Positions 9,966 to 17,960 of a stretch of DNA of 59,603 nt are shown one piece after another. Source of the stretch: Kangiellaceae bacterium (lineage in GTDB: Bacteria; Pseudomonadota; Gammaproteobacteria; Enterobacterales; Kangiellaceae); NCBI GenBank assembly GCA_016743995.1, contig JADGFG010000001.1, positions 1 to 59,603 on the forward strand, read 5' to 3'. The stretch's first letter is position 1, and each line of letters starts with the position of its first letter. Under the pieces are notes generated by a model. It made no database searches, was not told the origin of the DNA, and saw only the letters and a program-made list of their open reading frames with translations. A program made the translations under genes and the position numbers.

Positions 9966-11468
9966 TTACAAAGAATTTACAAAAGCGACTAAATGAAGCC
10001 TTTGTTCTGAAGAAAGCCTGACAAAATAAAGCTTACTTTTCTCCGCTTCACCGCCATGCCACAAAATGGCTTCTTCGACAGTCTGAGCGCGTCCGTCATG
10101 CAATAAGTTATCGCTGCCATTAATCAATTTTCTCAAACCCACTCCCCATAATGGTGGTGTACGCCATTCATTACCTGTCGCAAGATAGTCAGGGCGACCA
10201 TCGGCCAACTGCTCTCCCATATCGTGTAACAATAAGTCAGTATATGGCCAGATTGTTTGTGTAGATAAATGTTCGAACCCAGCAACTTTCTGTGTCACAT
10301 AGCTGGGTTGATGACAATTCGCGCAACCAGCCTGATAAAACAAGTTTCGTCCGTTCTTTACGCTTTTCTTTTGCAAATTTCTTCTTTCGGGAACGCCAAT
10401 ATTTCTATTAAAATCAGTCACCAGTTTTAACAATAACTCCGGAAGCTCTACCGCAGGCGAACCATCAGAAGAAACATCATTTCCATCAGGTGTTTTTTGA
10501 CACAAAACTTGTGAAGTCGTACAGCTTTGCTCTGGAAATAGGGGATTGGAAATTCCCACATCACCAGCAAAAGCGCCAGCAACTTGGGTTCGAAGATTAG
10601 CTTTATTGGCTTTTAGACCAAAACGGCCCGGTACCGTTTTTTTAGTTTCAAAGTCCCAGACCTGATTAACTCTGCCTGATATACCATCCCCATTATTATC
10701 ATCTGGATCGACATTCGCGTTAATATCCTGCTGGCTAATGGCTTCAAGCAGACCAGCGCCATGAATAGGCGGAGCTACACGTAAACTGGTCAGGGTCTGT
10801 GGATGCATTTTACCATAACCCAGGTTCGTAAAACGTACTTCGGGCTTTCTTAATTCTACTTTTACCCCGTCAGCATATTCAAACTGGCTCTTCAACCAGT
10901 TCACATAAAGATAAGCTTCTGGTGCAACTTCTTTGTATTTAAAGTCATCAACACTGGTATTACTACGCAATTGATGCGACAAAGCCACCGACTGCGTTTG
11001 CAATTGATCGCCATAAACAGGCTCTGGGATAACGCCGTGTACTTCATCTTCTCCGGGAATACTTAAACGCAATATTGCACTCAGTAGTGGAATATCACTG
11101 GTTGTTGGCATCTGCCCTCTACCACCATTCATATGGCAGGCCAGACAGGTTCTCGCATTATAAACAGGACCCAGGCCATCACGAGCAGTGGTAATGGTAG
11201 GCGCTTTAACCCAGGGTTGGTGTGCCAGCGCTTTTCCGGCATGAAATTCTGGTAATCGTTTTTGAGGCAGGTTTTTCGCCGGTTTCATTAGCGAAGGAAA
11301 TGCTACGGTTGATACGGTGGTGTCTCCGCCAGGGTGTGATTCTGATAATTGAATTTCAGGAGGCGTAAATTTTTCGGTACTTTTATGAATTGAATTTTCA
11401 GACTGACTACAAGCCTGAATAACCAGAGCTAACAACACAAATACTGGTGCACTTCTGGATAGTTTCAT
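9966..11468 (-). CDS. Di-heme oxidoreductase (DHOR, DUF1111) lipoprotein
   Basis: This is a protein of about 500 residues with a lipoprotein signal (VIQAC). It has two covalent-heme motifs: CLACH near residue 115 and CANCH in the C-terminal half (AGCANCHQPS). It also has family landmarks such as DDNNGDGISGRVNQVW and HDMGEQLADGRPDYL. DHOR proteins, often called thiol oxidoreductases, are periplasmic c-type cytochromes found in imelysin iron clusters, where they probably change the redox state of iron. The frame extends to GTG/ATG-less sequence at 11498, but ATG 11468 starts directly at a good signal peptide. A terminator-like hairpin separates it from the upstream imelysin gene. Confidence 0.92.
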   Translation of the reverse strand: MKLSRSAPVFVLLALVIQACSQSENSIHKSTEKFTPPEIQLSESHPGGDTTVSTVAFPSLMKPAKNLPQKRLPEFHAGKALAHQPWVKAPTITTARDGLGPVYNARTCLACHMNGGRGQMPTTSDIPLLSAILRLSIPGEDEVHGVIPEPVYGDQLQTQSVALSHQLRSNTSVDDFKYKEVAPEAYLYVNWLKSQFEYADGVKVELRKPEVRFTNLGYGKMHPQTLTSLRVAPPIHGAGLLEAISQQDINANVDPDDNNGDGISGRVNQVWDFETKKTVPGRFGLKANKANLRTQVAGAFAGDVGISNPLFPEQSCTTSQVLCQKTPDGNDVSSDGSPAVELPELLLKLVTDFNRNIGVPERRNLQKKSVKNGRNLFYQAGCANCHQPSYVTQKVAGFEHLSTQTIWPYTDLLLHDMGEQLADGRPDYLATGNEWRTPPLWGVGLRKLINGSDNLLHDGRAQTVEEAILWHGGEAEKSKLYFVRLSSEQRLHLVAFVNSL

Positions 11469-11557
11469 ATTTCTTAACTCTTTTACTACATACCACATAA
11501 GGCATAATTTACAGCGATAGCAAACGGCTGATAAACCAGTTTTTCAGATTATTAATA

Positions 11558-11588
11558 AAATAAATCAGGCATTTCGCCTGATTTATTT
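11558..11588 (-). terminator. Strong hairpin between imelysin and DHOR genes
   Basis: A perfect 13-bp stem (11558-11570 with 11576-11588) has a 5-nt loop, and T-rich sequence follows on both strands. It lies just past the first imelysin stop (11616) and before the DHOR start (11468). It would lower expression of the downstream genes relative to the first imelysin, either as an attenuator or as an operon end followed by a new promoter. Confidence 0.75.
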
Positions 11589-11615
11589 ATCAATTAAACA
11601 ACCATTAAAAATCGA

Positions 11616-13070
11616 TTAACCGCAGCTTGAATCTGGCTTGGTTGTATCACATGCTGTTCCATCATTATCTACAACAGAACCAGTAATCGTTAACGCTGTT
11701 GCAACTTTAGCAACAACAACAGACTGAGCCGTCAGAGACAAAATCGTTTTATACATTGGATTGTCTGCGTTTCGATTGATATCCATAATCAGGTTATCTA
11801 CAGGCTTCCCGTTATTTCTGGCTTCAGCATCAATTAACTTATAGTTAGTTTCAGTAAGCTGTAATGCATCACCTAGTTCGACTGAAAGCGCAGTCAAGTT
11901 GACAGCTGACAGATAATCATCCAGTCCGTAACCGCTTACCGCACGAGTCGTCATGTTGTCCAGCCCGTCAAGGGTACTATCGTAACCGACGTATTCACCT
12001 TTATAGCTATTTGAAACACCTTCAGCGTTCAGCCAGATGTCACGGTGTGTATTGTCTGAAAAACAGGAATGCTCATCTTCCTGAGAGTTTGATGAAAAGG
12101 CAATCTGCATTCTTTCACCAGCCAGTTCACCCTGTGATAAGGTTCCCATACCGGTAAGAATTTCAGCCAGTTTTCGTTTGGCTTCGGCTTCATCAGCTAC
12201 AGCAACAAAAGCAGTTCGATAACTTGCGCCTTCAACCCAACCATCTCTAACTGCTTTTAAATCTTTAATCAGTAAGTCAACAGCAACTTCCAGATAGGTA
12301 TGACGTCTGGCAGCATAAGTATCTGTTGTAAAATCCGTTAATGGTCTGTGACCACCGGAAGTTAGCATTCCGCCGGGTGTAGATGCCTCTCGAGACTCAA
12401 GGGTATCTGCGCTTAAATCTTCATTAAGATCCTGACCCCAGAGTAAAAATTCAATCGCGTGATAACCGGAAATAACGTCGTGCTCGTCGGTCGCAGATGC
12501 GTTTTTAGCCAGCAATGCTTCATCTATCGTAATGTTAACAGAGTTAATAATATTGTTACTGTCAGTCGGGTTATCAGGACCAAGAACAGGTGCCTGAACA
12601 GTAGTGTCATGAGCCGTTACACTAACCTGGTCAGCAGTAAAATCGGTTCCTGTTTTCACATAATCAATTAGCGCTTCACCCAGTGGCCACGCATTAATCG
12701 AACCTTCTGGACCGTCATCGGCTTTATAATCCGTTGAGTCGATCGGGCTTTTTCTGAAACGATAAACTTCGGTCTGACCATAAGGTTCGCGAGCAACCAG
12801 CCAGGCTCGTTTGGCGGCATCAAGATTAGCCTGAGTTGGTGTTGCTTTGAAGGTAGCCAATGCAGCTTTGAGGCTTACTGCAGTATCAACAGAATCGCTA
12901 TAAGCCGCCAAAGCAATGTCTGCGTTAGTTTTTAATACACGCTTTACATTTTCAACATCAACGACCTTAGCTTCAGTTTTCGGCGCAGGATCTTTACTAC
13001 TACCACCACAAGCAGTTAACTGAAGTGTTGCTGCAACCGCAACCGCGGCTAATACTGGCTTAAATTTCAT
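11616..13070 (-). CDS. Imelysin-family lipoprotein (IrpA-like)
   Basis: This 484-residue protein has lipobox LTAC followed by a GGSSK linker. Its imelysin domain carries the intact family motif GYHAIEFLLWGQD (GxHxxE) at about residues 200-212. Imelysins of this type are iron-repressed surface or periplasmic proteins; direct peptidase activity is doubted for most. The start is ATG 13070, with AGGAG 7-8 nt upstream. It is the first gene of the minus-strand iron run and diverges from the di-heme peroxidase gene. The shared upstream region holds a Fur-box-like sequence, so iron repression is likely. A strong hairpin after the stop suggests this first gene is made in excess over the rest. Confidence 0.92.
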   Translation of the reverse strand: MKFKPVLAAVAVAATLQLTACGGSSKDPAPKTEAKVVDVENVKRVLKTNADIALAAYSDSVDTAVSLKAALATFKATPTQANLDAAKRAWLVAREPYGQTEVYRFRKSPIDSTDYKADDGPEGSINAWPLGEALIDYVKTGTDFTADQVSVTAHDTTVQAPVLGPDNPTDSNNIINSVNITIDEALLAKNASATDEHDVISGYHAIEFLLWGQDLNEDLSADTLESREASTPGGMLTSGGHRPLTDFTTDTYAARRHTYLEVAVDLLIKDLKAVRDGWVEGASYRTAFVAVADEAEAKRKLAEILTGMGTLSQGELAGERMQIAFSSNSQEDEHSCFSDNTHRDIWLNAEGVSNSYKGEYVGYDSTLDGLDNMTTRAVSGYGLDDYLSAVNLTALSVELGDALQLTETNYKLIDAEARNNGKPVDNLIMDINRNADNPMYKTILSLTAQSVVVAKVATALTITGSVVDNDGTACDTTKPDSSCG

Positions 13071-13245
13071 GTTATAACTCCTGACTGTTTTAGTTCTTTA
13101 CTGTTAAATGCTTTACTTATCAATCTTGCTCACTCGTGAAAACTATTCAGAACATTGCTATTTACTCATCTGGCAACATTACCAGGCGACTGTAAGCGAC
13201 GACACACTGAACAAAAAACAACCGGAACAATCATTTCATTCTGCG

Positions 13246-13274
13246 ATTATCAATCTAAATGATAATACTTGTCA
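13246..13274. promoter_or_regulatory. Fur-box-like repeats
   Basis: TGATAAT-A-CTTGTCA at 13260-13274 matches 12 of 14 half-site positions of the 7-1-7 Fur consensus (TGATAAT-N-ATTATCA). A third perfect half-site, ATTATCA, lies at 13246-13252, 7 bp away. It is placed 176-204 bp upstream of the imelysin start and 278-306 bp upstream of the peroxidase start. Iron-dependent repression of the imelysin operon is the inferred role. Confidence 0.55.
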
Positions 13275-13361
13275 ATACGATTTAAATTAAAAGCGAATAA
13301 TATCACGATATAATCCAATGGGATACATGAATCTGTTCCTTTATAGTGCAAATAACATCCA

Positions 13362-13375
13362 TTGATCTAACTCAA
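13362..13375. promoter_or_regulatory. FNR/ANR-box-like site
   Basis: TTGAT-CTAA-CTCAA matches the TTGAT-N4-ATCAA consensus at 9 of 10 positions. It lies about 177 bp upstream of the di-heme peroxidase ATG. Genes for CcpA-type peroxidases are classic FNR/ANR targets, which makes the site plausible. No clear -10 box at the expected distance was confirmed. Confidence 0.4.
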
Positions 13376-13551
13376 TACTGAGAAAGTTAATCTTGTTTAG
13401 AATGAAAGTAATTCCCATTATGATATACTTGTTTCGTAACGGGGTTTCAACAAAACAGTAGAAAACATTAGGCCTGTCAGCTTCTCAAACAATAAAATTT
13501 CAGGCTTATTTTATCGCTGATATTTCCAATCTATTATTTTCAGGTGTTATC

Positions 13552-14802
13552 ATGGTATTAAATAATGCACGAGCAACAGTGCAGTTTTCAGCACAAATCA
13601 TTACTTTTCTTTCGATCATTTTAATGCTGAAGGCATGTGGAGGATCTTCAAACCACACGCCCGCCCCAACTTTCACAACTAAAGCCACGCTTGGTGAAAG
13701 CCTGTACTCTGACATAAACCTGTCATTAAATAGAACCCAGTCCTGTGCTACCTGCCACAACCCGGAACATGCTTTTATAGATGACAGGCTTGATGGTAAT
13801 GGGCAGATAAGTGCGGTATCAACGGGCGATGATGGTAGTTCTCTGGGTGATAGAAACAGCCCAACCGCTGGCTACGCAAGCTTTAGCCCCAACTTCCACT
13901 TTGGCAGCAGACAACGATTAAGCGTACCGCAAAATAATGATTATAATGGCGCTATTGGCGGACAATTTTTCGACGGCAGAGAAGCTGATTTAAAAGGACA
14001 GGCAGGTGGGCCCCCAACTAATCCGATTGAAATGGGTATGCCGGATAAAGCTTCTGTTGTAGAGCGACTAAAAGAAAATACTGATTATGTTAATTCATTT
14101 AAACATCTCTATGGAAACACCATATTCGATAATGTAGATAACGCCTACGCTGCAATGGCGGAAAGCATTGGTGAGTTTGAGAAGCTACCTGAATTTTCTC
14201 CATTTGACTCTAAGTATGACCGCTTTCTGAAAGGCGAATATACCTACGATCCCTTATCTAAAGCAACCGCCGGAAAAGCACTTTTTTTCTCACAGTTTAC
14301 TAACTGTGCAACCTGTCACCAGTTACAACCAGTAAATCATTCAGAGGAAATTTTCACCAGCTTTGAATACCATAATATTGGTACGCCAGTGAACCTTAAG
14401 GCCAGATTACTCAATGGTAAACCAGCAGATTTTGTTGATAACGGCCTTCTGGATAATCCACAAGTGACAGCGCAGAGCGAAAAAGGAAAAATAAAAACGC
14501 CAACACTTCGAAACGTTGCTGTTACTGAACCTTATATGCACAATGGGGTGTTTCGTGATCTGAAAACAGTGGTCGAGTTTTACGATCATTTCCATCCAAA
14601 CTCGACACATACGATTAACCCGGAAACCGGGGTCGCCTGGAGAGCCCCAGAAGTTGTTGATACCGTAAACCGCGCTGAACTCGAAAAAGGACGCAGTTTG
14701 TCCGATAATGATATTGAAGCACTGGTTTGCTTTATGCGAACACTGACCGACGCACGTTATGAAGCATTGATTCAGAAAAAAGGAATTGAATGTGATATGT
14801 AA
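13552..14802 (+). CDS. Di-heme cytochrome c peroxidase (CcpA/MauG family)
   Basis: This 416-residue protein has a hydrophobic lipoprotein-like leader (ILMLKAC, Cys near residue 26) and two CATCH heme motifs: SCATCHNPEHAF near residue 64 and NCATCHQLQ near 254. The C-terminal signature MHNGVFRDLKTVVEFYDH is typical of bacterial di-heme peroxidases and MauG-like enzymes. It would reduce hydrogen peroxide, or oxidise a protein or iron substrate, in the periplasm using electrons from small cytochromes. It is divergent from the imelysin operon and ends in its own terminator. The sequence GGQFFDGREADLKGQA is also family-typical. Whether it acts with the imelysin system or as a stand-alone peroxidase cannot be told. 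Confidence 0.92.
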   Translation: MVLNNARATVQFSAQIITFLSIILMLKACGGSSNHTPAPTFTTKATLGESLYSDINLSLNRTQSCATCHNPEHAFIDDRLDGNGQISAVSTGDDGSSLGDRNSPTAGYASFSPNFHFGSRQRLSVPQNNDYNGAIGGQFFDGREADLKGQAGGPPTNPIEMGMPDKASVVERLKENTDYVNSFKHLYGNTIFDNVDNAYAAMAESIGEFEKLPEFSPFDSKYDRFLKGEYTYDPLSKATAGKALFFSQFTNCATCHQLQPVNHSEEIFTSFEYHNIGTPVNLKARLLNGKPADFVDNGLLDNPQVTAQSEKGKIKTPTLRNVAVTEPYMHNGVFRDLKTVVEFYDHFHPNSTHTINPETGVAWRAPEVVDTVNRAELEKGRSLSDNDIEALVCFMRTLTDARYEALIQKKGIECDM

Positions 14803-14849
14803 GGCTTAACTACCCCGTTAATTAACGCTGACAAAATCATTACTAACGG

Positions 14850-14889
14850 CATCAGGCCTACTCATTCTTACAGTTTTCCTGATGTTTTT
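14850..14889 (+). terminator. Terminator of the peroxidase gene
   Basis: CATCAGG (14850-14856) pairs with CCTGATG (14878-14884) and is followed at once by T5. It lies 48 bp past the peroxidase stop. The loop is long (21 nt), so the hairpin is only moderately strong. Confidence 0.5.
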
Positions 14890-15046
14890 AACATAAAGAA
14901 GTGAGATATTAATATGGCTATCAACAATAATATTTTAAAGGGTTACAAAAATTCTTTATCAACAATTTTTTGTAAATAACGTTGAACTGGTACTCTTACG
15001 TTTCAAATTTAACTCTATTATTGTTGGTAGCTGACACATTTACCAC

Positions 15047-16093
15047 CTACTCATGACTTTCCTTAACATCTCGCAACCATTTCAATACTTCCGCAACTGG
15101 CTCAATAAAATCGGAAGAAATAAACTCCCCTTCTTCCAGTTCTGCATACATACTTCTTGCAAGATACTTTCTCTCTACAATTGGAATACCATTATCCTCA
15201 GCAATTTTTCTGATATTTTTTGCCTTCAGAAATTCGCCTTTAATTGTAATCCATGGCAAAGGCGCTTCTTCAGACTGGTACCGTAGTCCTATCGCAATAC
15301 GTGTTGGGTTAGTTAAAATCACATCAGCCTGTACCACTTTGGGCGCCATTTCCTGATTCATTATTTCGCGATGAATCTCCTTACGCTTCCCTTTAATTTC
15401 CGGACTTCCTTCCATCTGCTTATATTCTCTTTTAACTTCATCTTTACTCATTTTCAGTTTTTTAATATGTTGTTGTTTCTCCAGAGCAAAATCAGCCGCT
15501 GCCAGGAATATAAATACAACCAGACAATAGAGTATTAATTTCATGACCATAGAACTAGTCATTGAGAGCGCACAATCTGCACCGCAATAAGGAATGAATA
15601 GCAAGTTGGACAGTTCAGTTTTAAGAATATAATAAGCCGTATAACCTAACAGTAGTATTTTGATAATTGACTTTACAAACTCCATCAGATTTTTCACTGA
15701 AAATATTTTCTTTGCCCCTTCAATCGGGTTTATTTTTTTCAGGCTGGGTTTAACAGGCTCTCCGCTAAAAAGAAAACCCGTTTGCATCAGGTTGCTGATA
15801 ATACCAACCGCAAAAACCAGCGCCAGCAACGGTGCCAGGGTTTTCATCATTAAGTACAAAATATGAAATATTGCGCCGGGAATCACTTCATCAAAATCCC
15901 TTTGCATATAAATACCAGGCATATCCAACAACTGGGACAAATCGGCTAATAACGAGTCTCCAAAAGTAAAGAAATAGCCAAATATTGCCAGTAACATAGA
16001 CAGAGAAACAATCTCTTTGCTTTTTGCAACCTGGCCTTTTTTTCTCGAATCACGAAGTTTCTTAGGGGTTGGCTTTTCCGTTTTCTCACTCAT
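15047..16093 (-). CDS. sctU: SctU (YscU/FlhB family) export switch protein
   Basis: This 348-residue protein is the autocleaving substrate-specificity switch of the T3SS inner-membrane export apparatus. Four membrane segments (about 30-50, 75-105, 140-160 and 180-200) are followed by a cytoplasmic domain. The cleavage motif, normally NPTH, reads NPTR at residues 262-265 (DNA 15299-15310); the following IAIGLRY and PLPWITIKG are typical. In the family the Asn-Pro bond is cut. It is last in the sctN-U run: its ATG overlaps the sctT stop by one base (TAATG). The N-terminal KTEKPTPKKLRDSRKKGQVA is diagnostic. Confidence 0.97.
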   Translation of the reverse strand: MSEKTEKPTPKKLRDSRKKGQVAKSKEIVSLSMLLAIFGYFFTFGDSLLADLSQLLDMPGIYMQRDFDEVIPGAIFHILYLMMKTLAPLLALVFAVGIISNLMQTGFLFSGEPVKPSLKKINPIEGAKKIFSVKNLMEFVKSIIKILLLGYTAYYILKTELSNLLFIPYCGADCALSMTSSMVMKLILYCLVVFIFLAAADFALEKQQHIKKLKMSKDEVKREYKQMEGSPEIKGKRKEIHREIMNQEMAPKVVQADVILTNPTRIAIGLRYQSEEAPLPWITIKGEFLKAKNIRKIAEDNGIPIVERKYLARSMYAELEEGEFISSDFIEPVAEVLKWLRDVKESHE

Positions 16094-16923
16094 TAACTCA
16101 CCTGTGCAGACGTCAACAAATCGAGAATAACTTGCGGAATTTCGTCAATATAGGTCATCAAATGCATAACGAAATATTTCATATATAAAATCAGCACGAC
16201 AAAAGCAACTGCACTCTTGATTGGCATCGCCAGAAAAAACACATTTAACTGAGGAGAAAATCGACTAATGAGACCCAATGCAAACTCGGCGAGAAACATT
16301 GATGCTACAACCGGCGCGGAAAGCACAACGATCAGCGTCATCAGGTAGTCCAGCTGTGAAAGCGCAAAAACATCCAGCCCATCAAATATTTCTGGAAAAA
16401 AAACACCGACAGGCCACAGGACGTAGCTTTTAACCAATACAAGAATCAAAGCCAGCATTGCACCGCTGATTACAAATAAAGTACAGAGCAATTGAGAAAA
16501 AAAGATTCCCAAAGGTGGCGTTTGTTCTCGTAACATTGGGTTTACGGTACTTGCCATAGATGCACCCCGTTGATTATCAATTAAAAAGCCAACCCCCTCC
16601 GCAACCCAGAAAGGAATCGTTGCAATATAACCAATGATAATGCCTAACACCGTTTCTTTAAGTAGTATTGAAAAATAATCGATATTACTCATCTCTGCCG
16701 GTATGCTCCCTGCATTTACTGGGTATAGAAACAATGCAATACTTAATATTACGCCATTTCTGATCATGCCTCCCCCCAGAAAACGCTTACTCAAAACGGG
16801 CATAATTACAAAGACAATATAAAATCGAGGCAGACCCAACAGGTAAGTTCTGACTATGTTATCCAGGTTCTTGATATCAAGGTTATGGACATCCAGATAC
16901 TGAATTGCTTCCGTACCGGTCAT
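16093..16923 (-). CDS. sctT: SctT (YscT/SpaR) export apparatus protein
   Basis: This 276-residue, strongly hydrophobic protein has about six to eight membrane-embedded helices and belongs to the YscT/FliR family. It co-assembles with SctR and SctS into the helical export gate at the centre of the basal body. Family-typical stretches include GFLIDNQRGASMA and the preceding PFWVAEG. The start is ATG 16923, overlapping the sctS stop as ATGA; the stop overlaps the sctU start. The tight overlaps indicate translational coupling within the operon. Confidence 0.96.
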   Translation of the reverse strand: MTGTEAIQYLDVHNLDIKNLDNIVRTYLLGLPRFYIVFVIMPVLSKRFLGGGMIRNGVILSIALFLYPVNAGSIPAEMSNIDYFSILLKETVLGIIIGYIATIPFWVAEGVGFLIDNQRGASMASTVNPMLREQTPPLGIFFSQLLCTLFVISGAMLALILVLVKSYVLWPVGVFFPEIFDGLDVFALSQLDYLMTLIVVLSAPVVASMFLAEFALGLISRFSPQLNVFFLAMPIKSAVAFVVLILYMKYFVMHLMTYIDEIPQVILDLLTSAQVS

Positions 16924-17183
16924 ATTGTACTTATTGCATCAAATATTCGGTCAGAAAATTGATATAACTCTCCACCTAACCACTGGGTCGTCATTAGCAA
17001 AGTAATAATCACCGCTATCAGTTTTAAAACAAAAGACAAAGTTTGTTCCTGAATCTGAGTAAGCGCCTGAACCAGACTCACAAGCACTCCTACGACAGAA
17101 GCGGCGACAATAGGTGGTAACGATAAAATGAGTACCAGCATCATGCCATCAATGGCTAGTTGAATGAGTTCTGTTTCAGTCAC
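16920..17183 (-). CDS. sctS: SctS (YscS/FliQ) export apparatus protein
   Basis: This 87-residue protein with two hydrophobic helices belongs to the FliQ/YscS family. It carries the family-typical PPIVAASVVGVLVSLVQALT and QIQEQTLSF. It forms part of the R5S4T1 export gate. The start is GTG 17183, and the gene overlaps sctT by four bases. A GGGAG lies about 11 nt upstream of the start. Confidence 0.96.
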   Translation of the reverse strand: MTETELIQLAIDGMMLVLILSLPPIVAASVVGVLVSLVQALTQIQEQTLSFVLKLIAVIITLLMTTQWLGGELYQFSDRIFDAISTI

Positions 17184-17198
17184 TGTTGAACGACTCCC

Positions 17199-17846
17199 TT
17201 AAAATGTCAGTACCAGACTGTGCGTCAATCTGACCCATCCATCTAACAGTACAAATAGCAGTAATTTAAAGGGCAACGAAATCGTCATAGGAGAAACCAT
17301 CATCATTCCCATTGCCAGCAAAATATTTGAAACAATCAGGTCAATCACAATAAATGGCAGGTAAATCAGAAAACCAATTTTAAATGCTTCGGTAACCTGA
17401 GTGACTGTAAATGCAGGCATTAAGACCAGTAGACTGGACTCAGTTAACTGACTTGAATATTTTTCTGGCCATAGTTCCTGCGCCTGCTCTATAAAAAATT
17501 CTCGCTCCCGGCTTTCGGTATTTCGCATCAGAAAATTCTGATACGGCACAACTCCGCCATCAAATAGCTCTCCGTATTTTTCCGGAGACTCAACGAGAGC
17601 AGGATTTTTATCAACAAACTCTTTTATCTCATAACCAACGGGCGCCATAATATAAATAGTCAATATCAATGCAATTCCATATAGCGCCATATTAGGCGGA
17701 ATTTGCTGTACCCCAAGCGCATTTCTTAATAAAGAAAATACAACAATAATCTTGATAAAAGAAGTTGCCATTACTGCAATAAAAGGGACTAATGCCATAG
17801 CTCCCAGGGCAATAATCAGTGTTAAATGGTCTAATTCAGCTAGCAT
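17199..17846 (-). CDS. sctR: SctR (YscR/FliP) export apparatus protein
   Basis: This 215-residue polytopic membrane protein belongs to the FliP/YscR family and is the major subunit of the export gate. Family landmarks are ATSFIKIIVVFSLLRNALG, QQIPPNMALYGIAL and the C-terminal MMMVSPMTISLPFKLLLFVL. The start is ATG 17846 (MLAELDHLT). No good Shine-Dalgarno sequence precedes it; instead the upstream 115 bp to sctQ hold a 15-bp tandem repeat. It lies 16 bp upstream of sctS. Confidence 0.96.
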   Translation of the reverse strand: MLAELDHLTLIIALGAMALVPFIAVMATSFIKIIVVFSLLRNALGVQQIPPNMALYGIALILTIYIMAPVGYEIKEFVDKNPALVESPEKYGELFDGGVVPYQNFLMRNTESREREFFIEQAQELWPEKYSSQLTESSLLVLMPAFTVTQVTEAFKIGFLIYLPFIVIDLIVSNILLAMGMMMVSPMTISLPFKLLLFVLLDGWVRLTHSLVLTF

Positions 17847-17850
17847 TATC

Positions 17851-17895
17851 TGGTTCTGTATTAAATGGTTCTGTATTAAATGGTTCTGTATAAAA
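17851..17895. repeat. 15-bp tandem repeat between sctQ and sctR
   Basis: TGGTTCTGTATTAAA occurs at 17851-17865 and 17866-17880, with a one-mismatch copy at 17881-17895. Decayed copies follow to about 17940. The array fills most of the 114-bp gap between two otherwise closely packed genes and lies right against the sctR start. It looks like a recent minisatellite expansion. Confidence 0.85.
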
Positions 17896-17960
17896 TAGCT
17901 CTTTCTTAAATCGCTTTTTATCTAGTAACTCATCATTAAATAGCAGTTCACTAGAAAGCG

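Larger units (their letters stand above)
13071..13551. other. Divergent regulatory region, no gene
   Basis: These 481 bp lie between the divergent starts of the imelysin (13070) and di-heme peroxidase (13552) genes. The sequence is AT-rich. A 60-codon plus-strand frame at 13108-13290 has no ribosome-binding site and no recognisable protein character, so I do not call it. The region holds the Fur-like and FNR-like sites listed separately. The peroxidase ribosome-binding site (AGGTG) is about 9 nt before its ATG. Confidence 0.7.

Noticed and set aside
13108-13290. 60-codon plus-strand frame in the imelysin/peroxidase gap
   Set aside because: No ribosome-binding site, no protein-like composition, and it overlaps the candidate Fur site.
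14914-14979. 21-codon frame (MAINNNILKGYKNSL...) with AAGAAGTGAG upstream, between the peroxidase terminator and sctU
   Set aside because: A peptide is possible, but it is too short and low-complexity to support, and part of it forms an AT-rich inverted repeat (14943-14975) more likely to be a weak transcription end for sctU.
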